Assembly: GCA_026214975.1 (NCBI GenBank)
Contig: CM047806.1
Span: 6,547,822 to 6,611,821 of the forward strand
Source: Gentiana macrophylla
Taxonomy: Eukaryota > Streptophyta > Magnoliopsida > Gentianales > Gentianaceae
Reading direction: 5' to 3'
DNA length: 64,000 nucleotides
Part shown: positions 48,545 to 60,957 of the stretch, in pieces
How the letters are laid out: every line of letters begins with the position of its first letter
Numbering within the stretch: the stretch's first letter is position 1
The notes under the pieces: model-generated
The model's input: only the letters and a program-made list of their open reading frames with translations
Databases searched by the model: none
Told to the model about the DNA's origin: nothing
Made by a program: the position numbers and the translations under genes

Positions 48545-49268
48545 CTAGTGGAGTTTCGCACTGCAACGCGCAAGGCCCTTTTAATAATAACAATTAGAAA
48601 TAATTTTTAGAAGTTTTGGTTGAAACTAACAAATTAAAGAGAGGTTTCACAGGTGTAATGAGAGAACATATATAGGTTTCATCATAAGTGCAAGGCCAAA
48701 ACAAGACTGAGAGTGCATTATCATGTAAAAAGAATAGGCCTCAACAAGCAATTGCACCATGATCAATTCTCAACTGCTAAACATGAGTATAACAGCTAAA
48801 AAACTAAATGCAGCAACTAAACGTGGCTCCAACATATTCACAGCAGCTAAACAAAATCAAAGGAGCACTCATATGTACAGCAAGCATCTCAAAAAGCAGA
48901 AAAGAACATTGGCCTTTAAACAAATGGCTCCCCAAAAAAACATGCTGCCTCCTAATGGCCAAATAAATCAGCTTTGTAAACAGTTAAAGAACAATCTGTT
49001 GAAGGAAAATGGGGTAAAAAGAACATTCTAAAAGCATTAGATTTATATATTATACATAAAAGTTCATGACAATATTGAAATACTACATTGATAACCACAA
49101 AATGATCTGATAAGCAAGATCAACAAGTTATCAGAACTCCATCAGCTTCTTTTACTAAAGAATGTGATGGTTTGAAAAGGAAGATTAAGAATAAGTAATG
49201 GTTAAGCCTTCACGTGAGGTAGATTACATTAACAAAAGGATAATTCTTAAGCATGAAATGAAGGCAAC

Positions 49269-51219
49269 TTAAACAACTTTATTCTTGCCCTTAGCCTTCT
49301 TGGATGGACTCTTCAACATATGTTCAACTTCAACTTCAGGTGGAAGCAATTGTACCCCCGCAATGTCCTCATCAGTTAAACTTCCAAAATTAAGTGCTCG
49401 TTTTGCAGTTGCAGGCTGTTCTTTGCTGTTTTCTGCGGTGGCAGTCTGTAGCGCAATTTCCTCAATGACTGTCTTTGTGGATGGAGTGAACATCTGTGGA
49501 TCAGCAGCCTCTTCTGTTTGTTCAGTTGGAAGAACTTGTTTCTGTTTAGAAGGTCCAGCCAAAACATCAACATGTTCGGAAAGAGCCTTATACTTTTCTG
49601 CTGCCAAAGTGTTCAGTTCTGATGCTGTATACATCTTTAGAACAGGATACCTCCTGACCATCTCACCATTTATTTTTTTGTCATACCACTTAATGAAGTA
49701 GACAACCTCTGTGTTGTCCATTGCAAACGAAATTTGGTCCAAGACCTTTTCACCCTGCAATATCATTTAACAAGCATCATTTAACAAGTTTAATATGTTA
49801 GGTTGGTGTGTTGTGCAATGAGCAATCGGTATGCACATAATCACAAGGAACCCCGAACTTTTTTTGTGAAACCTTCAATAGATATAAATCATAGAAGAAC
49901 TATATAAATGCAGTTAAGGCACGTAAGTAATTATGTAGAAGAAGCATCATTTAACAAGTTTAATATGTTAGGTTGGTGTGTTGTGCAGTGAGCAATCTGT
50001 ATCCACATAATCACAAGGAACCCCTGAACTTTTTGTGAAACCTTCAATAGATATAAATCATAGAAGAACTATATCGTATAGTAAGACAAGTAAGTAATTA
50101 TGTAGAAGACAGGAAACTTATAAAATCAAAGATACCAGAACAAAAGAGAAATAATAGAGACATATGATTTCATAACCCCTCCTTGACATGTGCCTGTGTC
50201 GAAAGAATTAATATTGCATGATTGTATAACCCACTGAAAGCTGTCAGGCCGAATAATAAGTAATCTTATACTCTTTTAGCTTCAAGCATTCACAAAAATA
50301 AGTATTCTTTTATTTTCAACCATTCACAAATTCAAGAACAACTACACAGCTATACAATCTGGAAGTAAAATATGAAATCCATGTACAACTACATGTAAAT
50401 AACAAACAACATTGTAAACAAGTACTAAAATTCAGCTATTTTGATGTTTCATGGATGTTGGAACCTTTGACTGAAACAAATATTGGATATGGAATTTAAT
50501 CTACTAAGATAATGTTATACCTCTTCATAAATTTGTTGTAGTTGGACAGCGTTAAACGGACAAATTTTCTCTGCATCAGGTGAGTTTACAACGGTGTTGA
50601 ATTTGTCTGATTCGTCAAACAAAACAACTGGTAGTTTAATGCTGTAGAAAAAGAATAAATGAATTTAACAATTTGGCTGGACAACATGTTTTGTGCAAAA
50701 GTTACCAGAAAAAATCTGAATATATATTCTTATGAATTACCTGATATCCATTGGAGAGCGAGTGTTGCAGCCAGTACATGTTAAATTCCATTCATTGTTT
50801 GCCTCTGTACAGAGCATTAAGTGTGAAATTGAATTTGACTTTCGCCTTCACCCACGCTGTTTTCGTCTGTACAATTGATTAAAAGCAAGTAAAGAATCTG
50901 GGAAGTCTTATAGCCAGTAAGGTTAACAAGAAATATAGAGACATTACAGTGTTAATGGTGGACATAGCAGTTTTGATGTCCAATATATGTTCTGGTTCGG
51001 GAGGAACAAAAAACTTTCCAGCATCCTTGTAAGCCTTTGTTTTCACCCAATTGCTTATCTTTGACTTATTATCAACATACCTAGGACATTGAAATGGTCA
51101 CTTTAGTCGAAGAAACCCAAAGACAAGCATATAGGCTGAGGAATCATGTCATAGTTGTCCAAATGAGTAAAAACTACATACCACGTTTTTAAGCACATAT
51201 CTGGGGATAGTGGTGGATC
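49269..51219 (-). CDS. Replication protein A 70-kDa-like single-strand DNA-binding protein, partial
   Basis: RPA70-type proteins bind single-stranded DNA through OB folds. Exons on the minus strand: 51219-51182, 51080-50948, about 50861-50745, 50641-50521 and 49754-49269. The first two join as ...MCLKTWYVDNKSKISNW. The third carries WNLTCTGCNTR, part of a zinc-ribbon in an OB fold, with an apparent one-base shift near 50820. The fourth reads KLPVVLFDESDKFNTVV and KICPFNAVQLQQIYEE. The last reads GEKVLDQISFAMDN, then YPVLKMYTASEL and an acidic tail ending KKAKGKNKVV (a nuclear-localisation-like end). N-terminal OB folds are not found, so it is a C-terminal part or a short Helitron/host RPA-like family member. 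Confidence 0.6.
49770..50112. repeat. Tandem duplication of about 170 bp within an RPA-like intron
   Basis: GCATCATTTAACAAGTTTAA, then GGTTGGTGTGTTGTGCA and CAATAGATATAAATCATAG occur twice in the same order, near 49780-49940 and 49946-50108, with a few differences. Confidence 0.85.
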
Positions 51220-51983
51220 CTGTAGCAAGTAAGTATTGTACGGTATCAAAGTAAGAGCCAAGACACATATGCACATTAACACGATTATTAACACGATTTA
51301 TTTTTATTTTTTTGTTTGCACAGATGTAGTTTTGTAATTTGCACATATGTAAGAGCCAAGACTAATTTTGTAATTTGCACATATGAAACAAAAAAACACG
51401 ATTTATTTTTATTTTTTTGTTTGCACAGATGTAGTTTTTCTTTCCTTTTCTTCTGTCCTACATGGCAAAATTTGGCAAGTAAGCATTGCCTAGTAAGCAA
51501 ACACATGGCGAAATGGTCGGAAAATTTAAAAAAGCCGCCGAATAATTTAATTGTCCTGAATTTGATGTGTTTTTTCAAGTTACGGGACTATAAACGATAA
51601 ACAAAAATCGTATGAGACCGAAATTGATACCATCCTAAAGTTATAGGACCAATTTGTAATTTTCCCCAAGTATAGTAGTAGAAAGTGTTGGGATTCAAAG
51701 GGCCAATGTCTACGTAGTGAATCTATCCGCACTCGTATGAGACATAAGTGTAACTAAGTGTACTTCCGTTAGCGTAAGATACGTAAGATCCGGAGGACGT
51801 GCCGTATTGGATCATTCTTTGGAGAAGGGAATCGATGAATCCATGATATTCTCATGTGATCTTCACCCACTTGTGTGATATGCACCTGTTGGGGTGTTGT
51901 GGAACCGTACCCGTGATCATTCGTGAGAACACTGAGAAGAAAAGAACGGGTTTTCCGGGCAGGCGGACGATCATACTAGAACC

Positions 51984-52340
51984 GGCTAAATTACAATTTT
52001 GGTCCTCTAACTAGACACGTTTTTCGATTTTGGTCCTGGTTTTTCTCCGACGACAATTTTAGTCCTGTAAGTGATTTTTTTTGTTGCAAAAATAGTCCTG
52101 AACGCCGGAAGACCACTTACAGGACTAAAATTGTCGCCGGAAAGACCAATTTTAATCCTGTAAGTAGTATTTTTTGTTGCCGGAAAAGGCCAATTTTAGT
52201 CCTGTAAGTGGTCTTTCCGGTGTCCAGGACTATTTTTGCAAAAAAAAGACCACTTACAGGACTAAAATTGTCGCCGGAGAAAAATCAGGACCAAAATCGA
52301 AAAACGTGTCTAGTTAGAGGACCAAAATTGTAATTTAGCC
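51984..52340. mobile_element. MITE with long inverted repeats and 10-bp target duplication
   Basis: Starts GGCTAAATTACAATTTTGG and ends with its exact complement. The terminal inverted repeats extend about 40 bp (through CTAACTAGACACG), and the interior repeats a TAGTCCTGTAAGTG-type motif on both strands. TACTAGAACC flanks both sides (51974-51983 and 52341-52350), fitting a Mutator-like (9-11 bp) origin. No coding capacity. Confidence 0.85.
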
Positions 52341-52350
52341 TACTAGAACC

Positions 52351-53535
52351 CAACATCAAAAGCACAAGACAGTGCTAAAAAGAACACAAGCAGCAACAGG
52401 TGAGCCTTAAAATCCATGGCCGCCGGCATATACTGTATCATGAATTTTTTTTGCGATACAGCCGTTGTATGGAATTGAGATATCAAACAAAAGACGTGTA
52501 CACTATATCTCAATTGGTTAGAAGTGTTACTTACATACTACTATACTAGTACAAACTATGGAGCCCACAATTTAAAAGCAAGAACAATCTATTGTCTTTA
52601 CCCACCAACAAGTAGAATCCATTTTAGAGTTCCAAGATTTACAAATACTTCTGTTTAAAAACACATTCATCCACACAAGATGCCGGCATATATATAGAGA
52701 GAGAAGAATATGCTATGCGAACTCTAATTACAGCGTAAGGAGGTAGGTTACTCCAAGAAGTTACATCAAGTAAAAACAAAGTCACGTTCAGCCAAGAGAC
52801 TGGCAGATACATTTTCACGTTTTCAGTACCTAAAAAACGAGAAAGCAACAAAATAAAAGCAAACATATATGCAAGACATAAGCATTCATTGGCTACACAG
52901 CCTAAAACCGAAAGATCCTCAATCACGAAAAATACAACCAATGACCACCAAATGTTCGATGGATGAGGCGTCTATGTTACACTTTAAAGATACCTATTTT
53001 CGGTTTGCTCCGGGTTGGTTTATTAATCACTACTACAACCGGTCCATGTAAGAATATTCAAAACTTTAAGTACTCCTTAGCTTCTCTGCGGCTGAATTTG
53101 TGTGAATTCTTGATGCATAAACATGTTCCATCATAGATTCCGCTTAGGACCGGCATCAAGTTAAGGCAATCTAGGATTTTTATGGGCCTCTGAAATCCCC
53201 TTTAGTGTAACACCACGCAATTGTTTACCACGATTAAGGGTGAACAAAAATTCGAAAATCAAACCAATCAACCGGACCAAATTGAACCAAAGTGGAATAA
53301 TGGGTGTCAAAGGTCAAGAATGGGGGATTTGATAACCCTAATTCTTTGGTGATGACGATTCAGTGTTGAAAAGGTCCAATCCTTTCCAGACTGTATATGT
53401 CATCCTTTCAGGTAAATCCAACCCGAGTTCTATGCCGGGTTGGCTCAGGTATGGTGGGGACCCGTTTTCCTGGGATTTCTGAACCGGTTTGACTGAGGGT
53501 TAACCCAAGGATAGTAATTTTAATTCCGGTTAGAA
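52351..53535. other. Intergenic region without recognised gene
   Basis: No domain or repeat recognised; open frames up to 100 codons look like chance. Confidence 0.4.
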
Positions 53536-54080
53536 CAAACTCTAAGAACCAATTGGTTCAATGATGTGTTAATTCACTGTTTTAACAGAGTGTTAACAGT
53601 TAAAATCTGGCAAAAGTTTACTACTTATAACTGTTTTATTGAATTACTACTTAACAGCGTTGTTGATTGTTGGTTTTGTAGGCTAGGATGTATAGAAACC
53701 TAGGTTTAAAAGAATAGTAAAATGATTTCATAATATCTATATCTTGATGTGAAAATCATACAATAAATTGTGAAAAGAATGTGAAATACTTATCTCGTGT
53801 GCTTTTAGAACCAATTGGTTGAATGATTTGTTAACTCCTTTGTTTTTAACGATTGTGTTAATGATTAAAATGTGGCAAAGGGTTACTACTTATAACTATT
53901 TTATTGCATTACTACTTAACAATGTTGTTGATTGTTGGTTTTAAAGTTGATTGTTGGTTTTGTAGGCTAGGATGTATAGTACCGTAGAGTTTAAAAGAAT
54001 AGTAAAATGATTTTCTAATATCTATACACTAATGTGAAAATGATAGAAAAGATCGTGAAATACTTACTGTGTGTTTTAGG
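53536..54080. repeat. Tandem duplication of about 265-275 bp
   Basis: AGAACCAATTGGTT at about 53546 and 53808, then TACTACTTATAACT, GTAGGCTAGGATGTATAG and TTTAAAAGAATAGTAAAATG recur in the same order. The second copy also has an internal duplication of TTGATTGTTGGTTTT. Confidence 0.8.
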
Positions 54081-54734
54081 AAATAGTATGGTGAGCCTCT
54101 TCTTGAAGTCGATTTTGGAAGAATCAGATCGTGAGCCTCTTCTTGAAGTCCGATTTTGGAAGAAGCTGTTGTAGTGTGCCTGTGGATTGTGTATTGTACT
54201 TTGTTGATCATGAGCCGCCATTTATGAAAAAGAAAAGGAATGTTGAAGAGCCAAAATTGCTTACCTCTTTGTTGGATTGCTTTGTGGATTGTGGTTTGGA
54301 GAGACAACAAATGTGTATTGTTGGAAATGTGTATTGCAGCAAAGAGAGAGGTAGATTTGTGAATGAGGTTGTTTATTGGAGAGCACATGCGTATGTATGT
54401 ATTAGAGTGTAATTGGAGTGTAATGCGTATATAGTGGGTTGGTATTAATGTTGAGAAATTTACTTGAAGGTAAATGTAGATAATGGGCGTACGTGTGGTG
54501 TAGTTAGGATAATAAGTGGGATTGTGTTGCAGTTTGTTTCCTTTTTTTTTTTGCAAAATGTGTAACCGTGGAAGGTGTCATGCGGCGGTTTTAATAAGTC
54601 ATGCGGTGGTTTTGCTTTTTAATAAATCATGCGGCTGTTTCTGAGGGTGTTAATCTGTTTTTTTTATAATATTTTTTGTTTTCTTATCGGATTTGGGTCG
54701 GGTGATTGAAGGGAAACAGGCTAAATCCCTTCCT
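54081..54734. other. Intergenic flank of the Copia element
   Basis: No recognised gene. A 93-codon frame at 54131-54412 lacks a known domain. Short repeats of TCATGCGG(C/T)GGTTTT occur at about 54577-54635. Confidence 0.35.
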
Positions 54735-55175
54735 TATATATATATATAACATAAGCACTGAAGTAAATATAGATATATATAAGGTGAAGATATATTTGCA
54801 TGCGCATGCAAGTAAGAAAGAGAGCATTCCAAATACTTGTTATTATTGATCTTATATTTGCTTATGTTATGTCTTTCATGCAAGCTTACAACTATGTATA
54901 TATAAGTAAGAAATGAGCTAGCCAAGTACGAGTCACATGAGAAAATGTGATACTTAACATCTAACCTAATGCCATCACGTGAAGATGGCGGCAAAGGATG
55001 ACGGATAATATTAAACGGGATAATTATCTAACGTGGTATCGTTTAATAAAGAACACGATATATTACACGTGTTACAACATCCGTCGATCATGTGTTATAA
55101 TCAGAGTGTATATTATCTAATGGACATACACACATTACGTGTTATATTTATAACACAAGTTATAACACGTAAACA
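54735..55175 (-). repeat. 3' LTR of the Copia element
   Basis: On the minus strand it starts TGTTTACGTGTTATAAC next to the purine tract and ends in a TA-rich run near 54735. It matches the other LTR apart from the insertion there. Confidence 0.7.
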
Positions 55176-57681
55176 CTCCCTTTTGGATGTCTATCCCCAA
55201 AGAATTCGCCTCGTTAAAACCTTCATTATGAAAAAACCCCATGGGAAAAAATCATAATGAAGGAAAAATAGTACAACCTTCATTTGTGTTTTACTCCCTC
55301 TGATTTGAACACCTCTTTAGATCTTTAAGTCGGTGCATTCCGCTCTTCAGTAATTTCTCAAATGTGGTAGCAGGCGATTCAGTGTTTTAGTGAACAAATC
55401 TGTTGGATTGTCATATGACCTGATCTGTTGAACATCGATATCTCCTTTCTTCTGAAGATCATGCGTAAAGAAGAATTTCAGTGATATATGCTTCATCTGG
55501 TCGCCTTTTATATAGCCTCCTTTCAACTGAGCTATACACGCCGCATTGGCTTCATACAATATGGTTGGTTTATCTTTATCAACAGGTAAACCACAACTCT
55601 CCCGGATGTAATGTCTCAATGACCGCAACCAAACACATTCTCGACTGGCTTCATGAATAGCTATTATCTCGGCATGATTTGAGGATGTCGTAGTCAAAGA
55701 TTGTTTAGTCAAACGCCATGAGATTGCCGTACCACCACTAAGGAACAAGTAGCCCGTTTGCGACTTTTCTTTGTGAGGATCTGATAAATATCCCGCATCG
55801 GCGTAACCAACGATCTCCGGACTTGATTTGTTTGAATAGAACAATCTGAGATCTATTGTCCCTTGCAAATACCGGAACATTTTTTTTGACTCCGTTCCAA
55901 TGTCGTTTGTTGGAGCCGAGCTGAACCTGGCCAATAAATTCATAGAGAAGGAGATATCCGGTCTAGTATTATTGGCTAGGTACATTAATGCATCAATAGC
56001 ACTAAAGTATGGTACTTCAGGACCAAGCACCTCTTCATTCTCTTCACATGGTCGAAATGGATCTTTATTGACATCAAGCAATCTAACAACCATTGGGGTA
56101 CTCGATGGATATGATTTGTCCATATTGAATCATTTCATGATTTTCTCTGTATAAGTCGATTGATGCACAAATATTTATCTTCTAGATGCTCAATTTGCAA
56201 ACCAAGACAAAATCTCGTTTGTCCAAAATCTTTAACCTCAAATTCATTCTTGAGATAATCTACGGCTTTTGAAACTTCTTCGGGAGTTCCAACAATATTT
56301 AAGTCATCAATATATACAGAGATTATTGCAAATTGATATTCACATTTCGAATAAAAACACATGGACAAATCGGATCATTTTTATAACCTCTTTAATTAAG
56401 CTACGAGACGATTATACCACATTTCGTCCGCAGTTGCTTTAATCCATACTGAGGACTTTTGTAACTTGATGTAATAAATCTCTCGAGGATTTGATCTACA
56501 TGCTTCGTGCATTCTAAATCCTTCCGGGACTTTCATATAAATATCGATTGTCAAGTTTCCCGTATAGACAAGTCAGTAATAACGTCCATAAGACGATTTC
56601 GACCTTTTCATGCAATCGCTAGGCTCACGAGGTATCGCAATGTTATCGAATCCACTACCGATGAATATGTTTCTTAGTAATCGATACCAGGCCTTTGCGA
56701 AAAACCTTGGGCAACAAGTCGTGCTTTATATCTCAATATTTCATTTTTCTCATTTCGTTTACATACGAATACCCATTTTGAATCCTATTGGCTTTATCCT
56801 TCGAGCACGGACTACAGTCCGAAAACTTCACGTTTTGCGGTGAATTTAGTTATGACTTAATGGCATCTTGCCATTGTGGCCATTCTTTTCTATTTCGACA
56901 ATCTTCAATCGATGTCGGTTCGTGGTCCTCGCTTTCTCCCGTTATTTCAAGTGCAACATTATATGTGAAGATATGATCGACGATTACATCCTCTCGGTTC
57001 CATTTTGTCCCGAAAGTTACATAATTAATTGATGTTCCCCGGGACTATAATTTTAATGTTCTTCAGGATCTCCTCATCAATTTTGGAATCATTGGTTTGA
57101 TAATTTTGATCACTTTGTCCTCTTTTCTTTCGAGGATTTTTATCTTTCGCACCAACCGGTCTACCACGCTTCTGGCGCGGTTTAGATTCACTTGCAGTAA
57201 CATTCTTATCAAGTCCTTCTGGAATTGATATACGAGCTGGAACATTCGCAACTTCTATATATGATTTAGTGACTCTACTTGAGTCATTGAATGCATCAGG
57301 CAATTGATTTGCTTTTCTACAAATGAATAATTCTTTGAACCTCTAGTTCACATGCACTAGCAAATGGATCTAGAAATCCTAATGTCGTTTTCAAGAGATT
57401 TCATTATCTTTCTTATAAACTTCGGGTTCATTTTCTCCCCCTAATCTCGGGAAAACAGTTTTATCGAAATGGCAGTCTGCAAACCTTGCAGTAAACAAGT
57501 CACCCGTCAGGGGTTCCAGATATCTAATGATGGATGGCGAATCATATCCCACATAAATGCCCAATCTTCTTTGTGGGCCCATCTTAGTACGTTGCGCTGC
57601 CGGCGTAATCGGTACATAAACAACACATCCAAATGTGTGTAATGAGAAATATTAGGCTCATGATCAAAAGCTAATTGATAA

Positions 57682-57853
57682 CAGTAGTGATACATCCACT
57701 ACCCTTTTCACCACAACATCTTACACAACACAATCAACACCACACATTTTATTAGGACCCAACACAATAAATAGTTTGTCACTTTAATCAATGAGATTGA
57801 AGCAAGTAGTGGCAAGTGCACTACACATTTGTGTAGTGCACATACCATTTCCC
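57682..57853. mobile_element. MITE inside the Copia integrase/linker region
   Basis: Terminal inverted repeats GTGATACATCCACTAC and ATGGTATGTGCACTAC. AATTGATAA flanks at 57673-57681 and 57854-57862. Taking out the insert and one flank rejoins the Copia reading frame between ...KFSP and LAFDHEP, which supports the exact boundaries. Confidence 0.75.
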
Positions 57854-60154
57854 AATTGATAAGGGGAGAATTTATTGTAGCTTGACGGTCTAATGAGCAA
57901 AAGTGCAGCCCCATGCAATATATGCGTGCCCATGCATACACACATATAGCTTTGTTCTCATTAACATTGGTCTAGCAATCAAGCGCAATCCTTTACAAGA
58001 TTTGGTTAGACTATATTGCGTGTGAACATGAGCTATTGGATGTTCCACGGCAATTCAATAGATATACAATAATCATCAAACACATGTGATGAATATTCCC
58101 AAACATTATCCGAGAAGAATACTTTTAATCGGAAAGTCCGGAAATTGTGCTCGTTGGCTGATTATCTGTGCAAGCAACTTTGCAAATGTCATATTACGAG
58201 TCGACAATAGTGATACATTCGACCATTTACTGGATGCGTCAATTAGGACCATAAAATATATGAATTGTCCACTTGGTGGATGAATAGGTCCACATATATA
58301 ACCTTGAATTCTTTCTAAGAATGCTGGTGATTCTGTTGCCACCTTCACAAAAGATGGTTTTATAATCATTTTTTCTTGAGAACAAGCAACACATGAGAAT
58401 TCGCCTACACTTAAAATCTTCTGGTTTTTCAGCGCGTGGCCTTGTGAATTCTCAATTATATTTCTCATCATATTCGATCCAGGATGTCCCAGCCTATCAT
58501 GCCATATTTTATAAACAATAGATCATTAAACTTCTGGTTTATTATATGGTATGTTTCAATCATGACCGATTTTAGTATAATATAGCCCCGAAGAAAGTGA
58601 TGGAAGCTTTTCTAGTACATGATTCTTTCCTGAAACATTTATCATTATACATAGATATTCATAATCTGTGTCATTCTTAGTTTCAATATGGTATCCATTT
58701 CGGCGGATATCTTTAATACTTAATAGATTTCTTCGGGCTTTTGACGAAAATAGTGCATGATTGAAAATAAATTTTCGTTCCTTCAGGAAGAAATATAATG
58801 ACTCTTCCAGAGCCTTCTATCATTTTAGAATTGCCACATATTGTGTTAACATTTTATCTTTTCTTTCTTCAGGGGAAAAAAAAGTATTTTTCATGTTAAG
58901 GAAAAACATCTTTATTGATATCCAACGCACCATCTGTATACACATCTTCTTCAAGAAGATAACAAAAAAACATTCAGAAAAGCACACCAACAACAGGAAA
59001 CTACTATATTACAAGGAAACGAAAAGAAAACTACTATATAACAGGAAAACATTAAACTAATCTAAACATTTTCTTAATCATTTGACCCTTCAGGGATCAT
59101 CAAGAAACAATCCATATCCAAGTTCATCATATCATCATCAGCATCAGCATTAGCATCAACATAAGTGTCATCATCTTCAGGATGATCATGATACACAAGA
59201 TTCGCCTCACGATATTCAATTGGTTTTTTCAATGATGCTTGATAGAGTCGGACAAGGTGTTCCGCCGTACGACAGGTACGGGACCAATGACCTTCCATTC
59301 CACAATGGAAGCATTTTTCATCATTAACTTTCTTTTCATTGTGTTTCCTATCCGTCTTCTGGGGACCATTTTATTTCTTACCATGATCGACATCATTTTG
59401 ATATGGCATATATCTTCCACGACCACGGCCTCTTACACGGCCACGTCCACGTCCACGTCCACAACCATGATCAAAGTATGAAGACTGAGCCACATTCACT
59501 TCAATGAATGGGCTAACACCAGTCGGTCGGGACTCGTGATTTTTTCAACAAAAGCTGATTATTCTGTTTTGCCACAAGGAGGCATGCTATTGATGCCGCA
59601 GGAGCATATTTGAGGTATGAAATGTGGAATGTGTTTTCCAACATATCCTCGTCAGTTACTTTATCGCCACATAATTTTAACTGAGTGATGATTTTAAACA
59701 TGGCTGAATTAAACTCGGTCACGGTTTAAAATCTTGCAGCCGCAGATTAAGCCAATCAAATCTGGCACCATGATGAACCGACAACCAGGTGGTCGAATCT
59801 ATCCTTTAAATTATGCCCACGATTCGAAGGATCTTTTATCGTAAGATATTCATTTTTCAACCCATCTCCAAGATGATGTCGAAGGAAGATCATGGCTTTG
59901 GCTGGACTCATCATTTTCCTAAATAATAGTATTGCCAAGCCCCATAGATTCCAGATGGATTTCAACATCCATCGTCCACGATAGATAATTTCTTCCGGAA
60001 ATATCTAGTGGTACAAATTCCTGCCTCGAGATGTTAGTCATAGCAAAAACTAACGAAAATAATTGACAAAGATTACCTCCACGCTCTGTCAACGTTTTCC
60101 GAGTAATTTTCTGGATGTTTTACTCAGTATCGGTAGAGACTCGTGCTGATAAGG

Positions 60155-60920
60155 TGTTATATACTATATAACATAAGCACTGAAGTAAATATAGCTATAT
60201 ATAAGGTGAAGATATATTTGCATGCGCATGCAAGCAAGCAAGAAAGTATTCCAATTACTTGTTATTATTGATCTTATATTTGCTTATGTCTTTCATGCAA
60301 GCTTACAACTATGTGTATATATAAGTAAAAATGAGCTAGCTAAGTATGAGTCACATGAGAAAATGTAATACTTAAGGAAAATGATATGTGCACTGCACAG
60401 GAGGTGTAGTGTACATACACTACATGCGTTACGACAATAATATTATCGCAAAAAGAAATTTTACGATAATATTATTATCGTAAAATGTTTTAACTACAAT
60501 AATTTTATTGTCGTAAGAAGAAATTTTATGACAATAATATTATCGTAAAATTTCTTTTTACGACAATATTATTGTCGTAAAAAGTTTTCACGACAATATT
60601 ATTGTTGTAAAATCTGTTTAATGCCTTATTATTGTTGTAACGAGTATGATGTAATGAACAATTGTGGGCAATTCTAGTGCATGTATCAGCACCGCCAATG
60701 CCATCATGTGAAGATGGCGGCAGGCTGATGGATAATATTAAACGGGATAATTATCTAACATGGTACCGTTTAATAAATACACGACATATTATACGTGTTA
60801 AAACATCCGTCAATCATATCTTATAATCAGGGTGTATATTATCTAATAAACACCCACACATTACACGTTATATTTATAAGACAAGTTATAATAATACGTA
60901 ATATTTATAATAATATAACA
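60155..60920 (-). repeat. 5' LTR of the Copia element, split by a MITE
   Basis: Matches the 3' LTR on either side of a roughly 306-bp insertion at 60383-60688. Without it the LTR is about 460 bp, close to the other copy. Next to it, on the internal side, the minus strand reads TTATCAGCACGAG, the likely primer-binding region. Confidence 0.7.
60383..60688. mobile_element. MITE of the same family inside the Copia 5' LTR, with a palindrome array
   Basis: Ends TGATATGTGCACT and, inverted, TGATACATGCACT, like the MITE at 57682. The interior (about 60430-60640) is a series of short palindromes around ACGACAATATTATTGTCGT, alternating with TTTTACG and AAAATTT. No clear target duplication. Confidence 0.6.
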
Positions 60921-60957
60921 AGTTATATTTCTACCTATTAATAAGAAGTGAACTTCT

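Larger units (their letters stand above)
48545..51682 (-). mobile_element. Possible Helitron carrying an RPA70-like gene
   Basis: On the minus strand the left boundary reads GCGCGTTGCAGTGCG, a spacer and CTAG (48548-48545), followed by T. This fits a Helitron 3' end: GC-rich imperfect hairpin plus CTRR. The right boundary on the minus strand starts TCTACTACTATACTTGGGGA near 51682, resembling Helitron 5' ends, though the preceding host base is T rather than A. Plant Helitrons often carry RPA70-like genes. No Rep/helicase is seen. Boundaries are tentative. Confidence 0.35.
54735..60920 (-). mobile_element. Copia-type LTR retrotransposon, decayed, with nested MITEs
   Basis: Minus-strand element. 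Related LTRs lie at about 54735-55175 and 60155-60920 (CATAAGCACTGAAGTAAATA and AATATTAAACGGGATAATTA occur in both). A polypurine-like AAAAGGGAG precedes the TG at 55175. From right to left: gag starting near 60010 (FVPLDISGRNYLSW), a zinc knuckle at about 59325 (CFHCGMEGHWSRTC), integrase (about 58450-58110, CVACSQEKMIIK, VLIDASSKWS), RT (about 56370-56160, VYIDDLNIVG), and RNase H (56123-55347, GYADAGYLSDP). Stops, frameshifts and insertions make it non-functional. Confidence 0.85.

Noticed and set aside
54735..60920. Active Copia element
   Set aside because: Frames are broken many times and interrupted by MITEs; LTRs have diverged.
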